Of a stretch of 64,000 nt of DNA, positions 10,981 to 22,934 are shown in pieces. Within the stretch, counting starts at the first letter, position 1. The number at the start of each line of letters is the position of its first letter. The notes under the pieces were generated by a model. The model searched no databases, had not been told where the DNA came from, and saw nothing but the letters and a program-made list of their open reading frames with translations. The DNA comes from Plantago ovata (Eukaryota > Streptophyta > Magnoliopsida > Lamiales > Plantaginaceae): contig CM051456.1 in NCBI GenBank assembly GCA_028274465.1, forward strand, positions 43,088,870 to 43,152,869, written 5' to 3'. The position numbers were made by a program, and so were the translations under genes.

Positions 10981-13176
10981 GAAGTATACTCTTCCTGAGA
11001 GTAAGTTCGACATCCTCGTGCCCAAGGAGGACCAGACCTTTTACAACGCTCCGCCTTGGTACATGGCCGTTCACTGTCTAAGCCTGGATCGAGGATGGAT
11101 ACTTCCGTTCTGCGATGCTTTCCGCGACATCTTCAATACTTTGGGGATCGCTCCTTGGCAACTAGTGTCGAGTGCCTTCGGGACTTTGGTCTGCTTTGGA
11201 GTCTTTTGCATGAAGAGAGGGATCGAGCTGAACTTTCACAACTTCAACCAACTGTTCCGAGTCTCGATGAGCTCCGGGAATAAGTACTTCTATTATTTTA
11301 ATGCTCGACCAGGATTGGGTTTCATCATGGACGCTCACAGCTCCTCGGGTTACAAGTGGTTCCATAGGTACTTCTACATCAAGAAGAAGAAGCTACCTAA
11401 TATGAGCGAGGAGGAAGCGGAGTGGGGAGTTCCAAAGCTGATGTTTAGGGGAAAGATCGCTGATAAGCATCCCCTACCCGAGGAGTCCGATCCTTGGGTC
11501 ATGGAGCTCGAGGAGCAGAATCGGGGACCCCATCCCGAGGAGTACTTTTACTGGGGGTTAGTCCTCCAGCCACTCCCGTTCTTGGCGGGCCTTTCGCCCT
11601 ACTCGTACACGGGCTATATCGGGAACCGATATACAAAGAAAGTCCTCTTCAGTAAGCTAGAAAAATAGCTTTTATACTTGTGTTTTTTCTTTCCTTGCTT
11701 TGCGTGTTTTGAGTATGTTCTCGCTTTTTTCCTTTCCTCTTCGATTCTTATCCTCCTCGATCGTACTAACTTGTACTTTTATTTTGCAGCCTATTGGTTC
11801 CAGTGGATAATTTCGAAGACTCTCGCCGCGAAGGAGGAACAAAGGAGGAAGCAAAGGCTAGAAAATAAGGAGACCCAGATCCTCGGTTCTCTCAACTTGA
11901 CCCCTCCCCGGAATGTCGCGCATCATCGGGACGCTTTGGTGCAAGAGGGGCTCGAGACAAGGGAGAACCCCGTGGAGGCAATAAAGAAGGCCGAGGAGGA
12001 GGCGGCGGCGAAGAAGGCTAAGAAGGCCAAAGAGGCCGAGGAGGAGGCGCGCCATACCATCGAGGCCGAGAAGCGGCCCGAGAAGCCGGTGACCAAGAAG
12101 GGCGCGAGGAAGCTCACTCTTGGAGGGATTAATGAACCTGCCCGAAAGAAGGGTAAGGTGGTCGCTTCTGGTAATGAAGTGAAGCGGCTCATTCAGATGA
12201 GCGACCTCGACCGGGCACACGAGTTGAGCATGTGCTCGCTTCAGGTACCTTTCTTCATTTCTTTCATTGTAAACTTTTCTAAGTATAAGAATTTTTCCTC
12301 CTTTCTAACTGTGTAATCCTTTTGTAGCTTGAGAACTTGAAGGAGGCCTATGGCCAAGTTGCTGCCGATCGCGCCGATATCGGGGTCGTGATCGAGGACC
12401 TCGAAAAGAAGCTTGCTGCTTCAGAGTCCAAGGTAAAGGTCTCGGAGACTGAGTCCGGGAAGCTAAGGGCCAAAGTGGATGAGCTCGAGAAGGAGCTGTC
12501 CAAAGAAAAGGCGAGGACCAAGGGCTTTAAGGGTGCCTATGCTACTTTATCCATTTGCATGGAAAAGTTTAAGGCAAGCATCCTTTCTTTCCTGAAAGGT
12601 AGCCGAGTCGCTGCTGCTCGCGACTTCATGTCCTCGGCCACTTACAAGATGGCCCAAAGAGACGTGCAAGTGGCGTCTCGCGAGGAGGGCTTCTTCTCGT
12701 GTGTTGGCCAGCTGAAGAGGGTTAACTTGCTCCCTGCTGACTTCGATCATGATGACCGCGAGGAATTGCATCCTGGAAGGCGCGAGGACCTGACTCCTTA
12801 TCCTGACGAGGAGATTACCGAGGAGATGCACGAGCCGTGCGAGTTTGGTGAGCTGGTGACCGATCCAGAAGTTCCATATCCTAGCAAACCAGCTTACCTC
12901 CCCGCCTGGGTGCCCGAGTGCTTAAGGAGCGGGATCCTCTACCCGTTCGAGAAGGCGGCTCTTCGGAATGCTGCTTGGGTGAAGGTGAGTGATCCGGTCA
13001 TCGAGCGACCGGCGGACTTCGTCGAGCCTGAGCTGGTCATGTACGAGAAGGCTATCCAAGAGGCTCAAGCTCAGGAGCGAGACAACGCCGAGATTCATGA
13101 GCTGCTTAGCCCTGCGCGAGGAGCTACAAGCGCGAGCACCCCGGTCACTGACTTCACCGATAGTCGAACCCGCTAG
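10981..13176 (+). CDS. Element B antisense extra gene (Transposase_28-like), incomplete copy
   Basis: Coding blocks on the plus strand run opposite to gag-pol. They encode a domain with FDILVPKEDQTFYNAPP, LDRGWILPFCDAF, FGTLVCFGVF and HNFNQLFRVSMSSGNKYFYY, then a Lys/Glu/Ala-rich coiled-coil segment, then CEFGELVTDPEVPYPSKP. This resembles the plant 'putative gypsy type transposon' family (Pfam Transposase_28 as I remember it) and the antisense extra ORFs reported in Tat elements. GT-AG introns lie at 11652-11789 and 12245-12327, at positions equivalent to those in element H. Molecular function is unknown. The acidic N-terminal region seen in H is not recognisable here. Confidence 0.75.
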
Positions 13177-14004
13177 GATCGGGCAGCCTTCTGAAGACCG
13201 AGTATGCTCGGGAATGTTGTAATTTTTCCATTTCTGTACTTGCATTTATTTTCAAACAATTTTCATTCGGCCCTTTGTGGCGCTCCTCGAAACATATCCC
13301 TTTGTAACATATGTTTATCTACTGTTGTCTCATCGCTCTTTGTTTTCTTCAATAAAATTTGTTGCTCTTCGCTTTCTTACTTATACTTGTGTTTTTTACT
13401 AACTCCAATTTTTGTTATGACGTATAACTTGGATAGAGTAGTTAAACATGTATAAGTTAGAATCGAGAACCAAAGTTCCTCGCTACGAGTGGTTCGGGCT
13501 AGGCTCGTCGAGCTATCAAAGTAGTTTCCGCGCTTCTCGATTGTCTTGACGATTAAGAAAGAATTCCAAGTGTTGAACTTAGAAAAAATTCTAAGTGTTG
13601 AGTTAGAGAGAATGGGGCTCATCCTCCTCGATTTCATACTTCTCCTCGCTTTTACTACTTTAAAAGGCTTCCTGATTAATTCTCCTATAGAGCTTAGAGA
13701 GCGGGGAGGATTCCCCTTAATCATGGAAATCGAATAGCTTTTATGTAGGTCAAATAAGCTTTCTTGATCGAGTAGCCCTATTTCTTGAGTATAGTAGTTC
13801 TATACTTGAACATTTTTTGTTGAGAGAGAGACATTGTATTGATTTGTCGGAAATGCAATTACAATGGGGGCTTCGCGGCTAGCTTTCTTACAACCTTTTC
13901 TTAACCAAAACATGAGGTACCTCTCACAGAAACTTGTGAGGAATCCTTCTCGATCTTTGGGCCTTCCACAGGAGTTCTTTCAAAAAGCTTGTTCATCGAA
14001 CCAC
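13177..14004. other. Spacer between antisense gene and pol of element B
   Basis: This AT-rich stretch lies between the convergent ends of the antisense gene and pol. It contains likely 3' untranslated sequence of the antisense gene (13200-13450, similar to 60080-60360 in H). No gene is seen. Confidence 0.5.
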
Positions 14005-17000
14005 TTACGCGTAGAATCTTTGGAGGTTAGAAGTATTCCATGGGTTCTTCAATACTCTTCCCTCCATGTCTTGGAGCCGGTAGCTTCCATTGGACCTTGC
14101 TTCAAATATCTTGTAGGGGCCTTCCCAATTGGGTTGCATATTCCCAACTTTGCCCAGGATGTCCGCTCTTCGGAGCACCAGGTCTCCTACTTGGAAGTCT
14201 CTCTCTCTCACACCTTTGTTGTAGGTCTTCGCGATCAGTGCTTGATATCTGAGGATGTTGGCCAAGGCATTGGTCCTCGCTTCGCTAACCGTGTCCAGGT
14301 CGAAGAGCCTCTCTGTATGATTGTCCTCGGGTTGATACCCATGGATTCTGAGGGTTTCTACCGCCACTTCTGCTGGTATGACCGCCTCGGACCCATAAAC
14401 TAGCGAGAAGGGAGTCTCTCTTGTAGCTATTTTTGAAGTAGTGCGGTATGCCCATACCACTCCATCAAGCTCGTCGACCCAGTCCTTGTTGGTGGAGAAC
14501 CTCTTCTGCAAGTTGTTGACGAGGATTTTGTTGACGGCTTCTGTTTGCCCATTGGATTGAGGATGTCCTACAGAGGTATACCTCCTCTCAATCTTCATTT
14601 CCTTGCACCATTCATTGAATCTTTGGCCACAAAATTGAGCACCATTATCCGAGATGAGGACTCTCGGCAAGCCACATCGACACACGATGTTCCTCCATAC
14701 GAAGTTCATCACTCTTTGTTCAGTGATAGTGGATACTGCCTCAACTTCCGCCCACTTGCTAAAGTATTCAACCGCAACGATGCTGAACTTCTTTTGACCC
14801 GTGCCTCTTGGGAAAGGACCGACTATGTCGATGCCCCATATGTCGAAAGGACAAGTGATGGTGATGGGCATGAGAGGTTTCGCTGGGACGTTGATCAAAT
14901 TGGCGTGCATTTGACACTCTTCGCACCTTCTCACAAGTTGGGCAGCGTCTTCACGAACAGTGGGCCAGTAGTATCCTTGTCGAATGACTTTTTGCGCGAG
15001 GGTTCTTCCTCCGGCATGGTCCCCGCAACTTCCTCGATGCATCTCTCCCAAAAGTTTTTGGACTTCTTGCTCGGCGACACATCTCAAGTAGACTCCCTCG
15101 AAGGACCTTTTGTACAAGTAGTCTCCTTGCATGATGTATCGGGGAGCCTTTCCTTTGATCTTCCTCGCTTCAGCTTTGTCACGAGGGAGGCTTCCATTTT
15201 TGAGATATGTAGTTATCTCTTGCATCCAACTCGGTTGAGCTTCAACTGCCAAGACGTTTGGCTTTGATGACCACAGGGATGATGCGTTGATTCTCATGAG
15301 TATCACATTCCGGGTATCCACTCCTCCGGAAGCTGAAGCATACTTTGATAGGGCATCTGCCCTTTGATTGAGATCTCTTGAGAACTTCTCAATCTCACAA
15401 CTTTCGAATTTTTGGATTTCTTCCGTGATGGCGCTCTTGTACTCGGCCAATGAATCCTTCTTGGTTCTGAATTTACCCGAGATTTGCTTCTCGGCCAGTT
15501 GAGAATCAGTGAAGAGATGTAGCTTCTTCACTTCCAATGCTTTTGCCATACGTAGAGCTATGAGGATGGCTTCGTATTCTGCTTCATTGTTTGAGACTGG
15601 GAAACTAAGAGTAACGGCGTACTCGAGTTCAGCCCCTCCGGGACTCTTGAAGTATATTCCTATCCCGCCATTTTTTCCTGATGAGGATCCATCAACATGA
15701 AGAATCCAGACGTCTCCATGGTCGACTAATTCCTTGGGTTTTGGAGAGACGATCTCCGTACCTTTCGGCTCGTCGATTTTTTCTGCTAGGAACACTTCAT
15801 GTCTTTTTCTTTTTGTTTGGGACATCGCCTTGAGCTCTTTCAAAGCATCTTCAAGAGCTTGCATGGGGTTGCTTTGCTGGGTTTGCTCTTCGACCATCAT
15901 CATAACACTTTGTGTCTCCGAAGGGTTTTCCTCTGAAGTTCCCTTGGAGGGATACTCTACGAGGAAGTCGGTGATGACTTGTGCTTTCTTGGCCACGGGT
16001 GCTTGATAGTCGATGTCGTACTCACTCAATTCAATTGCCCATCTTGCCATTCTTTCCGAATTTTCGGGTTTTCCAAGGACTTGCTTAAGAGGTTGATTCG
16101 TCAAGACTACAACCTTGTGAGCACCAAAGTAGGGCTTCAACCTCCTTGCCGTATAAACGAGGGCAAAGGATAGCCTCTCGATATCCATGTACCGCGTTTC
16201 AGCTTCGGCGAGTACTTTACTCAAGTAGTAGATGGGCAAGTGGTCGTTACCTTGGATTCGTACCAAGACCGAGCTGATAGCTTCCCCAGTTGCTGCTAGG
16301 TATAAATAAAGTGCCTCTCCTTCTATAGGTTTCGACAGTAGTGGAGGAGCGAGTAGATACTCTTTCAGCTTCTCGAAGGCTTCCTCGCATTCCTTTGTCC
16401 ACTCAAAGTGGCTGCTCTTCCTTAGCACTTTGAAAAAAGGTAGATTTTTCTCGGCAGATCTCGAGATGAATCTACTCAATGCGATTGACTTTCCAACCAA
16501 TTGTTGCACCTCATTGATCGATTGAGGTTGAGGAAGATCGAGGATGGCCTTTATTTTTTCAGGGTTTGCTTCTATTCCTCTCTCTGTTACCATGTAACCG
16601 AGGAACTTCCCCCCTTTGACTCCAAAGGTACACTTCGCCGGGTTGAGCTTCATGCCATACTTTCTCAAGATTGAGAAGCATTTTGCCAGGTAACCTACAT
16701 GTTGCTCCTCGGTTTTGGTCTTGACGAGCATGTCATCGACATATACTTCCATCGTTTTACCCAACTCTTCTTTGAACATTTTGTTGACTAACCTTTGGTA
16801 GGTCGCTCCGGCATTTTTAAGACCGAATGGCATCACGTTGAAGCAATACACATTGCCATTAGCGAAGAAGGCAGTCTTGGGCACATCATCTTTGGCCATT
16901 TTGACCTGGTAGAAGCCCTGGTATGCATCCATGAAACTCAGGAGGGCACATCCAGCGGTTGAGTCGACCAGCTGGTCGATCCGTGGGAGAGGGTAGGGAT

Positions 17001-17784
17001 CCTTCGGGCAAAACTTGTTGAGCCTTGTGAAGTTGTTGCACATTCTCCACTTTCCCGGACCCTTCTCCACGAGGACCACATTGCATACCCAATCGGAGTA
17101 TCTCACCTCCTTGATGTGGCCGGCTTTAAGAAGTCTTTGGACTTCCGCTTCTATGATGGTATTATCTTCCGCACTGAAGTCTCTTCGCTTTTCTCTGATG
17201 TGGGTGATCGATGGGTCTACGTTCAGACAGTGAACGGTGACACGTGGGTCGATCCCCTTGAGGTCCTCGGTACTCCACGCGAAGATGTCGTTGTTATCCT
17301 TCAAACATTGGATGAGTTTCATCTTGACCTCCGTAGTCATCTCGGTACCGATTTTTGTGACCTTGTCGGCACTTCCTTCGACAATTTGGATTTCTTCTAG
17401 GGCTTCTCTTGCTTCAATTTTGTTTTCCTCAAAGAATTTCTTCTTTTTGGAAGAGGGTGGGACTGGTGGAATCACTTGATACTCCTCGAGCTCCTTAACA
17501 GCTCCTACTAGAGTATCCTTGTATTTCTTCATGGTTGCTTTTCTTCGCCTAAGTGACGGACTTGGCTTTTTTGATTTTTTCTTCACTCGCCGAACCGTGT
17601 AGAAACGATAAGGCGCATTGTGAACAAGGGGTGTCTCCTCGGATGATTGCCCCGGGTTGGGTTCTCCAATGGCAACCCTAGAAGTGAACTTGGCTGACAT
17701 GGTGTAGCATTCCCATGCTTCTCGTATGTCTCCTACTTCTTGTCCAATTCCCAAAGGAGTGGGGAACTTTAACTTGTTGTGGAC
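14005..17784 (-). CDS. Element B pol: RT, RNase H, archaeal-type RNase H, integrase
   Basis: One very long minus-strand frame of more than 1200 residues. In order it carries RT (FNVMPFGLKNAGATYQRL and VYVDDMLVKTK), a first RNase H (YYLSKVLAEAETRY), a second archaeal-type RNase H (LHVDGSSSGKNGGIGIYF, NNEAEYEAILIALRMAKAL), an integrase zinc domain (HRGSCGDHAGG, CEECQMHA) and a core with GIDIVGPFPRGTG, VLISDNGAQFCG and GQTEAVNKI. Dual RNase H identifies the Tat lineage. Bases right of 17784 belong to the inserted solo LTR and are not part of pol. The openness of the frame suggests a fairly young copy, although the element as a whole is broken. Confidence 0.9.
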   Translation of the reverse strand, partial: VHNKLKFPTPLGIGQEVGDIREAWECYTMSAKFTSRVAIGEPNPGQSSEETPLVHNAPYRFYTVRRVKKKSKKPSPSLRRRKATMKKYKDTLVGAVKELEEYQVIPPVPPSSKKKKFFEENKIEAREALEEIQIVEGSADKVTKIGTEMTTEVKMKLIQCLKDNNDIFAWSTEDLKGIDPRVTVHCLNVDPSITHIREKRRDFSAEDNTIIEAEVQRLLKAGHIKEVRYSDWVCNVVLVEKGPGKWRMCNNFTRLNKFCPKDPYPLPRIDQLVDSTAGCALLSFMDAYQGFYQVKMAKDDVPKTAFFANGNVYCFNVMPFGLKNAGATYQRLVNKMFKEELGKTMEVYVDDMLVKTKTEEQHVGYLAKCFSILRKYGMKLNPAKCTFGVKGGKFLGYMVTERGIEANPEKIKAILDLPQPQSINEVQQLVGKSIALSRFISRSAEKNLPFFKVLRKSSHFEWTKECEEAFEKLKEYLLAPPLLSKPIEGEALYLYLAATGEAISSVLVRIQGNDHLPIYYLSKVLAEAETRYMDIERLSFALVYTARRLKPYFGAHKVVVLTNQPLKQVLGKPENSERMARWAIELSEYDIDYQAPVAKKAQVITDFLVEYPSKGTSEENPSETQSVMMMVEEQTQQSNPMQALEDALKELKAMSQTKRKRHEVFLAEKIDEPKGTEIVSPKPKELVDHGDVWILHVDGSSSGKNGGIGIYFKSPGGAELEYAVTLSFPVSNNEAEYEAILIALRMAKALEVKKLHLFTDSQLAEKQISGKFRTKKDSLAEYKSAITEEIQKFESCEIEKFSRDLNQRADALSKYASASGGVDTRNVILMRINASSLWSSKPNVLAVEAQPSWMQEITTYLKNGSLPRDKAEARKIKGKAPRYIMQGDYLYKRSFEGVYLRCVAEQEVQKLLGEMHRGSCGDHAGGRTLAQKVIRQGYYWPTVREDAAQLVRRCEECQMHANLINVPAKPLMPITITCPFDIWGIDIVGPFPRGTGQKKFSIVAVEYFSKWAEVEAVSTITEQRVMNFVWRNIVCRCGLPRVLISDNGAQFCGQRFNEWCKEMKIERRYTSVGHPQSNGQTEAVNKILVNNLQKRFSTNKDWVDELDGVVWAYRTTSKIATRETPFSLVYGSEAVIPAEVAVETLRIHGYQPEDNHTERLFDLDTVSEARTNALANILRYQALIAKTYNKGVRERDFQVGDLVLRRADILGKVGNMQPNWEGPYKIFEARSNGSYRLQDMEGRVLKNPWNTSNLQRFYA

Positions 17785-19057
17785 TGATGAACGGAGATTT
17801 GTCGGGTCTTGATTCAGCAAATAAAATTTGTTATTTAGCCAAAGGCAATCCACAACTACAACGAAAACCATAGTGTAGTAGTAGAATGACTCGAGTGTCG
17901 TTCTCTCAGGACTATAACTAGCTTTATCTATTTAACAAGAGAATATAAAACAGCAGATAAATAGCAATAGGGGATTTCTAGCAGATAATGGAGATTGGTG
18001 ATAGTATGGTCCTTCTTAGCATAATGAGTCGATAATCATGCATAAATTCTTCGGTCTTGCATAGAGATCTTTGAATCAATCTAGTGTCCTGTTGCAAGTA
18101 TTAAGCACTACGAAGATAATCGGGTCTGACTAGTCAATCACTGCTGTCCTAATGTCTTCCGTAATTATTCAACACAACGAATATAATTGGTCTGATGGTC
18201 GACTAGTGTCCAATTGTGCACAATGATCAATACAACATACAAGAATTTTGGTTACAACTGATCAACGAAATAAAGCAATGACACGGAATATAATGCGCGA
18301 TATAGCCATTAGCATGATTATCTTCCCTCGCTAAGAATTCACATACTACCACCAATGATAAGTTTAGCTACTCATAATAAGCATGCAATCAACAGATATC
18401 ATAGAAGAAAACATGTTGAAAGATAAATAAAATAAGTAGTTAAAACTGTAAGATACAAAGTTACCGAAGGTTGTCAATCTCCGGATGATTGCGGTCCTAC
18501 GAGCTCCAAACTGCCATGAAAAAGTATTCCCTAAGCTACGGAACTCCCAGGACAGGCCCCGGGAAGTTCCTACCTAAAACTATAGAGAGAGGTGAGAGAG
18601 AAGGCTTGGAAAGATATGATTTTCGGAGAGAAAACTGAGCACTATATATAGGCCCGAAAAAACTCTGGGGCGGTTCGCCCCGTGTTGCGGCGGTTCGCCC
18701 CCCAGTAAATTCGCGGAATTTCCACATTTTCGACGCGGTTTTGGATTTCTTCACCTTTTCGGACTCGGTTTATGACTTCTAGTAGCCTTCTAACCTCCAG
18801 ATTCGGCCCCTAGACTCCAAATCCTATCCGGAAACCTTCAGATACTCCAAATAGGCTTCTGGAACACCAATTCCTTCTCAACTTCAATATAATTGCCCAG
18901 AAATCTCCGAATTTCAACCAAAACCTGTAAAATAAAATCTAAAGGGAAACGTGACACTATTCTAATAAAATGTACTAAAATATAGCTAAATTAACATAGA
19001 GGATAGCTAAAATAGGTGAAAAAGACTCGAATGAAAGTGTAAAATACACATTCATCA
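17785..19057 (-). repeat. Solo Athila-type LTR inside element B
   Basis: The 1273-bp LTR has ends TGATGAAC...TTCATCA and is flanked by the 5-bp target duplication TGGAC (17780-17784 and 19058-19062). It closely resembles the LTRs of element E in reverse orientation. It holds a palindrome cluster (about 18665-18706, GGGGCGGTTCGCCCC), a TATATATA box (about 18643-18650), a leader hairpin (18540-18570) and the AGAACGACA loop motif (about 17891-17911). No internal region is present, so it probably arose by LTR-LTR recombination. Confidence 0.92.
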
Positions 19058-19602
19058 TGGACCGTGGACACTACGGCTTGGAATTGAGAGAGACCGGGTC
19101 GGCCAAGGACTGCAAAATAATCAAACGGCATATCGACGACCACAAAAGGAACATGTTGCGTTACTCGTCTAGGAGCGCTACCCATTGATACCGTGAGGTT
19201 GATCATTCCGAGTGGCATGATAGGTTGTCCTCCAAACCCTACCAATGCGCTCCTCACTTCCCTGAGCCCTTCTCTTGGATTCATTTGCATCCTTTTCAAG
19301 GTTCCGGTGAAAATCAAGTTCGCCGAGCACCCGGTGTCGACGAGGATTCTTCCTAACTTGTATGATTGAACGTCCAAGGAGACTACAAGTGGGACACAAG
19401 GATCATAGATGTTCCCTCCTCCGGCATGCTTCAGAGGTATCTCTCTATCATCGAAAGAGATAACATTGGTTCCCGGTCGTGCGGCTTGAGCATACTTCAC
19501 ATCTCGGACTCTCAGATTGTCAGCCGTAATCTCCCTTTGATTACGAGTGTCGCCCCCCGTGGGTCCTCCCGCGATTGTGAGAGTGTGGATGCTTCCATTC
19601 AC
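19058..19602 (-). CDS. Element B protease region
   Basis: The minus strand encodes a retropepsin-like domain with ILVDTGCSANLIFTGTLKRM (active-site DTG) and FAVLGRPGLSQFQAVVST. It lies between gag and the solo LTR that separates it from pol. Its role is polyprotein cleavage. Part of a broken Tat element. Confidence 0.8.
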
Positions 19603-19623
19603 GGGGCGGTTCTCATAATTGTT

Positions 19624-21680
19624 TTAATTATGAATGTCATCATCGTGAGGGTTTCCTTGGTAAGGGTGCTCGCTCCCACTTTGAGGTGGTGGAGGCAGGA
19701 GTGCCAGAGGTTCCTCCTTTCGGATGTAGCTAACCAATTGACCGTTGCGTATCATCCTCTCAATTTCGTTCTTGAGTTCGACACACTCATCGGAGGTGTG
19801 CCCTTTCCCCTTGTGAAACTTGCAAAATTTTTCTGAGCTCTTGTTCCTTTGATTTTCCTTAATCGGGGGTGGCCAGGAGACGTCTAGCTTCCTCGAGACT
19901 ATATATTTCAAGATGTCGGATCTTGGCCTATTTAAGTCTGTGTAGTTGCTATATCGTCTTGGAGGTGACCTTCTAGGAGGAGACCTCTTGTCTCTGAAAT
20001 CATTTCTAGAGTGGCCCTCTTTGATCAGCCCGAACTTTTGATCTTTCCTTTGTTTTCCGGGATTTTGAGGGCGAGGAGGGTACTCCTTCTCTTTTTCTTT
20101 CTGTTTCCCTTTTTCCTTGGGAAGATTGGTTCTAACTGTGACGGTTTTTCGGAATTCCTCGGCCTCGAGGAAATCCTTGCAAACTTTGGCAAGTTGTGCT
20201 TCATTCTCCACACACGATGCTGAGAGTACATCTTGGAACTTGATTTTGGTAGTGTTACCATACAAATATTCTTTCCTCTCATTGATCGAGTGATCTTCGA
20301 CTTGGAGGGCTGCTTCATGAAAGCGATTGATGAAGTCCCTCAAGTCTTCGTTGTTTTTCTGAACAATTTCGGCCAAGTACCTCACTCTTCTCTTGGCGTT
20401 CATCACTTTCTCGAAACGCTTAGAGAACTCCTTGCAGAGATCTCTATATGACTTGATGGATCGGTGAGGGAGGCGCGACCACCACTTCATGGCTTCTCCG
20501 GAGAGGTTAGCCGGGAAGAGGAGTGCTTTGGTCCTTGAATCATGACCGTAAACGTCCATTTTAGTGCCAAATCTTACCAAGTAGTCCTTCGGACAACTTG
20601 TTCCATCATAGCTTTCGAAGGTGGGGAACCCTCTTTCGATTTTGGCTTGGTGGCTTGTAATCTCATCGCACAAAGGGCTTGGATCTTGGTCTTGCTCTTT
20701 CTCTTGGACAGTTCCTCGTAAAGTCTCTATATGAGCATCAAGTGCGGATTTCCTCGCGTTGAGTTCCTCCAGAGTGAGCCTCCTCCCCGTGATCGGGTCG
20801 ATCAAGGGGGTTACCTCAACTACTGTTCTCAATGCTTGATTCTCCGCCACTGCTTCTTGTTGGTTTTGAGGAGTTACTTGGTTGGGCGTAACTTGATTGG
20901 GGAGAGCGGGTGGTGTAGCGACCACCTGAGCTCTATTTTCTTGTTGAGCTACATTTTGCAATGATGCCCGTATCCTTCTATCAATCAAGTCTCTCAAGTC
21001 ATCCAGGGAACCTTGAGGCCCTATCCTTGATTGAACTCTTGATGGTCCAAGTCGAGAGTGGATCGGCCTTTTGTTGGCTCTCGAATGTGCTTCATCTTGT
21101 GCAACGGGTGCTCTTCCTTGGGATTGACGAGGAGCAACCATGGTTTCACGAGGTTGCTCTTCACCGGCGCTGGTTGTGCTCCTTGAGCTTGTATCTCGCC
21201 ATTAACTCTAGCAGCCTCATTACCCCCTACGTATCCTTGTAGAGTGAGAAGGAACATACCGTATTGAGCTTCGCCCATCCCGAAGTCTGATGGTCGGACT
21301 ACACGTCCATCAGGAAGGGTGAAGGTCAATGCGGCCGGTTGAGGAAGGTTCACTGCTACGGGAGGTTGATTGATTGCTACTGGAGGAGGCTGCCCCCTAG
21401 GCTCGGCGTTGTTTGGGACTCTCAACGCTCCATAGGAACTTCCTACCGGGATTCCTTGCGGGTTGTTTTCTCCCGACCTTTCATTTTGGGAGTTGGTGAC
21501 ATTAGTAAATGCCCCCTCCGTGTAATCCCGATTCCTTGCAACATTGTTGTTTCTTGGTGCCCTCGGAGCACCATCCGTTCCTCCTCCGCGACCGTTACCA
21601 GAGGGACGGCCTCTAGGTCGAGGAGGGTTCCTGAGTGGTCCATTAGCAAGACGGTTGCTTCTTCTGGGAGGCATATTCGT
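19624..21680 (-). CDS. Element B gag region
   Basis: The minus strand encodes a Tat-type Gag. An N-terminal Pro/Arg/Gly/Asn-rich part precedes the capsid domain (FESYDGTSCPKDYLVRFGT, ANLSGEAMKWWSRLPHRSI, FINRFHEAALQVEDHS). A Lys/Glu-rich basic region then leads to a zinc-ligand-like tail (CKFHKGKGHTSDECVELK). It is followed immediately by the protease region. Gag would package element RNA. It is part of a broken element. Confidence 0.85.
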
Positions 21681-21740
21681 GAAGGGTCACGAGGAGGGTG
21701 ATGGTTCGACCAGTAGGGCAAGGAATGACCTTTCGTGTCG

Positions 21741-21761
21741 TTTCCCACAGACGATGCCAAA
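21741..21761 (-). other. Primer-binding-site candidate of element B
   Basis: On the minus strand TTTGGCATCGTCTGTGGGAA follows the LTR end directly. Its position fits a primer-binding site. I cannot assign the tRNA with confidence. Confidence 0.5.
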
Positions 21762-22506
21762 TGTTGAAGGGTAATTCGTGCTTCTTTCTAAGTTCGCAGT
21801 AAGTCGCTATTCTATGTCTTATTCATATTCTTCTTCTTGTAGTATTCCTCTAGGGTAGGTAGTGAATCTTCTTGTAGTTTCCTCGTACCTGAAATATACT
21901 GGAGGGGGGGGTTAGTGTCTCTTGCCCAGTCTGTGAGATATCAGATCGGAGTGACGACTTTACGAGTAGGGAGTTGTGAGGCTTCCCTAGTAATAAATGT
22001 GGTGGTTGAGAGGTATTAATGCTTACTGTTGAGGAGTGAGTGAAGCCTTTATATACTTGTGGGCTTTCATGGTCAGGTCATGTAGGATCGCGACACGTGT
22101 ACGACTAGGATTGAGGCCTTCCTCGGCCCAGGCCCATTAGGGAGGTCCATGGGCCTTGGCCCAAGGGAGCAACCATGGCTGGTCGCTCAGGGTCCTCGAG
22201 CCTTCCTTGTGCGTAGAAGGTGCGAGTAGTGTCCTGCCCAGTTTCTATCATGGAGCGTTACCTTGACGTAAGGCCTCCTCGAGCCATAGAGATGCTCCTC
22301 GAGCTCAATGGCTGCTTTGTCCTTGTGATGAGCTTATTTTGAGGGTTGGCCTCCCAGTGATGGTCGGACCCTATGTTGGTCGAACCACACCTTAGTGACA
22401 TACTTGGGTGTGGTCGTGCCCCTTGAGGGACGGCCTATGATGCTTTGTCGCGCTCTTAGACCGCTCCAGTTCGTACATCCGGACTGGACATATTTCAACA
22501 CTAACA
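21762..22506 (-). repeat. 5' LTR of element B
   Basis: Plus-strand ends are TGTTGAAGGG...CACTAACA, 745 bp. It is homologous to the 849-bp LTR of H (54277-55125) and, inverted, to the LTR of I (53444-54276). Its outer edge joins directly onto a broken LTR of element C. Confidence 0.85.
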
Positions 22507-22921
22507 AAATGGTTTCTCGGCTAGGTATGCCAACACTCTTCAAAGTGTCCATGTGCCCATCATGAATAACCAAGCTATTCGCAGCAGTGAGAACTACTAC
22601 ATCTTCTAAGGATCTGATGCAACACATGCTAGTCTCTATCGCATCATTGGTATCCCATATCTCAATGACCATCAACTAGTGGCTAATTTTAGGACTTAAG
22701 TTCTGACACGCAAGCTCCCACTAACTTGGTGATTATCTTTAGTCTTTGGGAACATCTTACAGAATAATTCAAACAACCAAATAATCTATCCAGTAAATGT
22801 AATGCCAATTGTATTTATGTATGCTTAAATAAATGTAACATAATTGAATACCAATAAGCTGAATGCGGTAAAGTACATATCGTCCTTAATGTTGGTTGTC
22901 TCTAGGACATATATACTTTCA
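22507..22921 (-). repeat. 3' LTR of element C (cut short by element B)
   Basis: Only the first 415 bp (element orientation) of a roughly 2-kb LTR remain. It matches 30682-31092. It ends at the element B LTR boundary. Confidence 0.85.
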
Positions 22922-22934
22922 ATCTCCCACTTGG
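22922..22934 (-). other. Polypurine tract of element C
   Basis: The minus strand reads CCAAGTGGGAGAT directly before the LTR start TGAAAG. This is the form common in plant copia-type elements. Confidence 0.7.

Larger units (their letters stand above)
10394..22506 (-). mobile_element. Element B: Tat-lineage Ty3/gypsy retrotransposon, incomplete
   Basis: On the minus strand, from right to left, it has a 5' LTR, a primer-site-like sequence, gag, protease, RT, RNase H, a second archaeal-type RNase H, integrase and an antisense extra gene. The second RNase H and the antisense gene are hallmarks of the Tat branch. The 3' LTR is missing: at 10394 the sequence switches abruptly to an unrelated fragment. 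A solo Athila-type LTR sits between protease and pol. The main pol frame is unusually long and open apart from that insertion. Overall it is broken, with a few interruptions plus the inserted LTR. Confidence 0.85.
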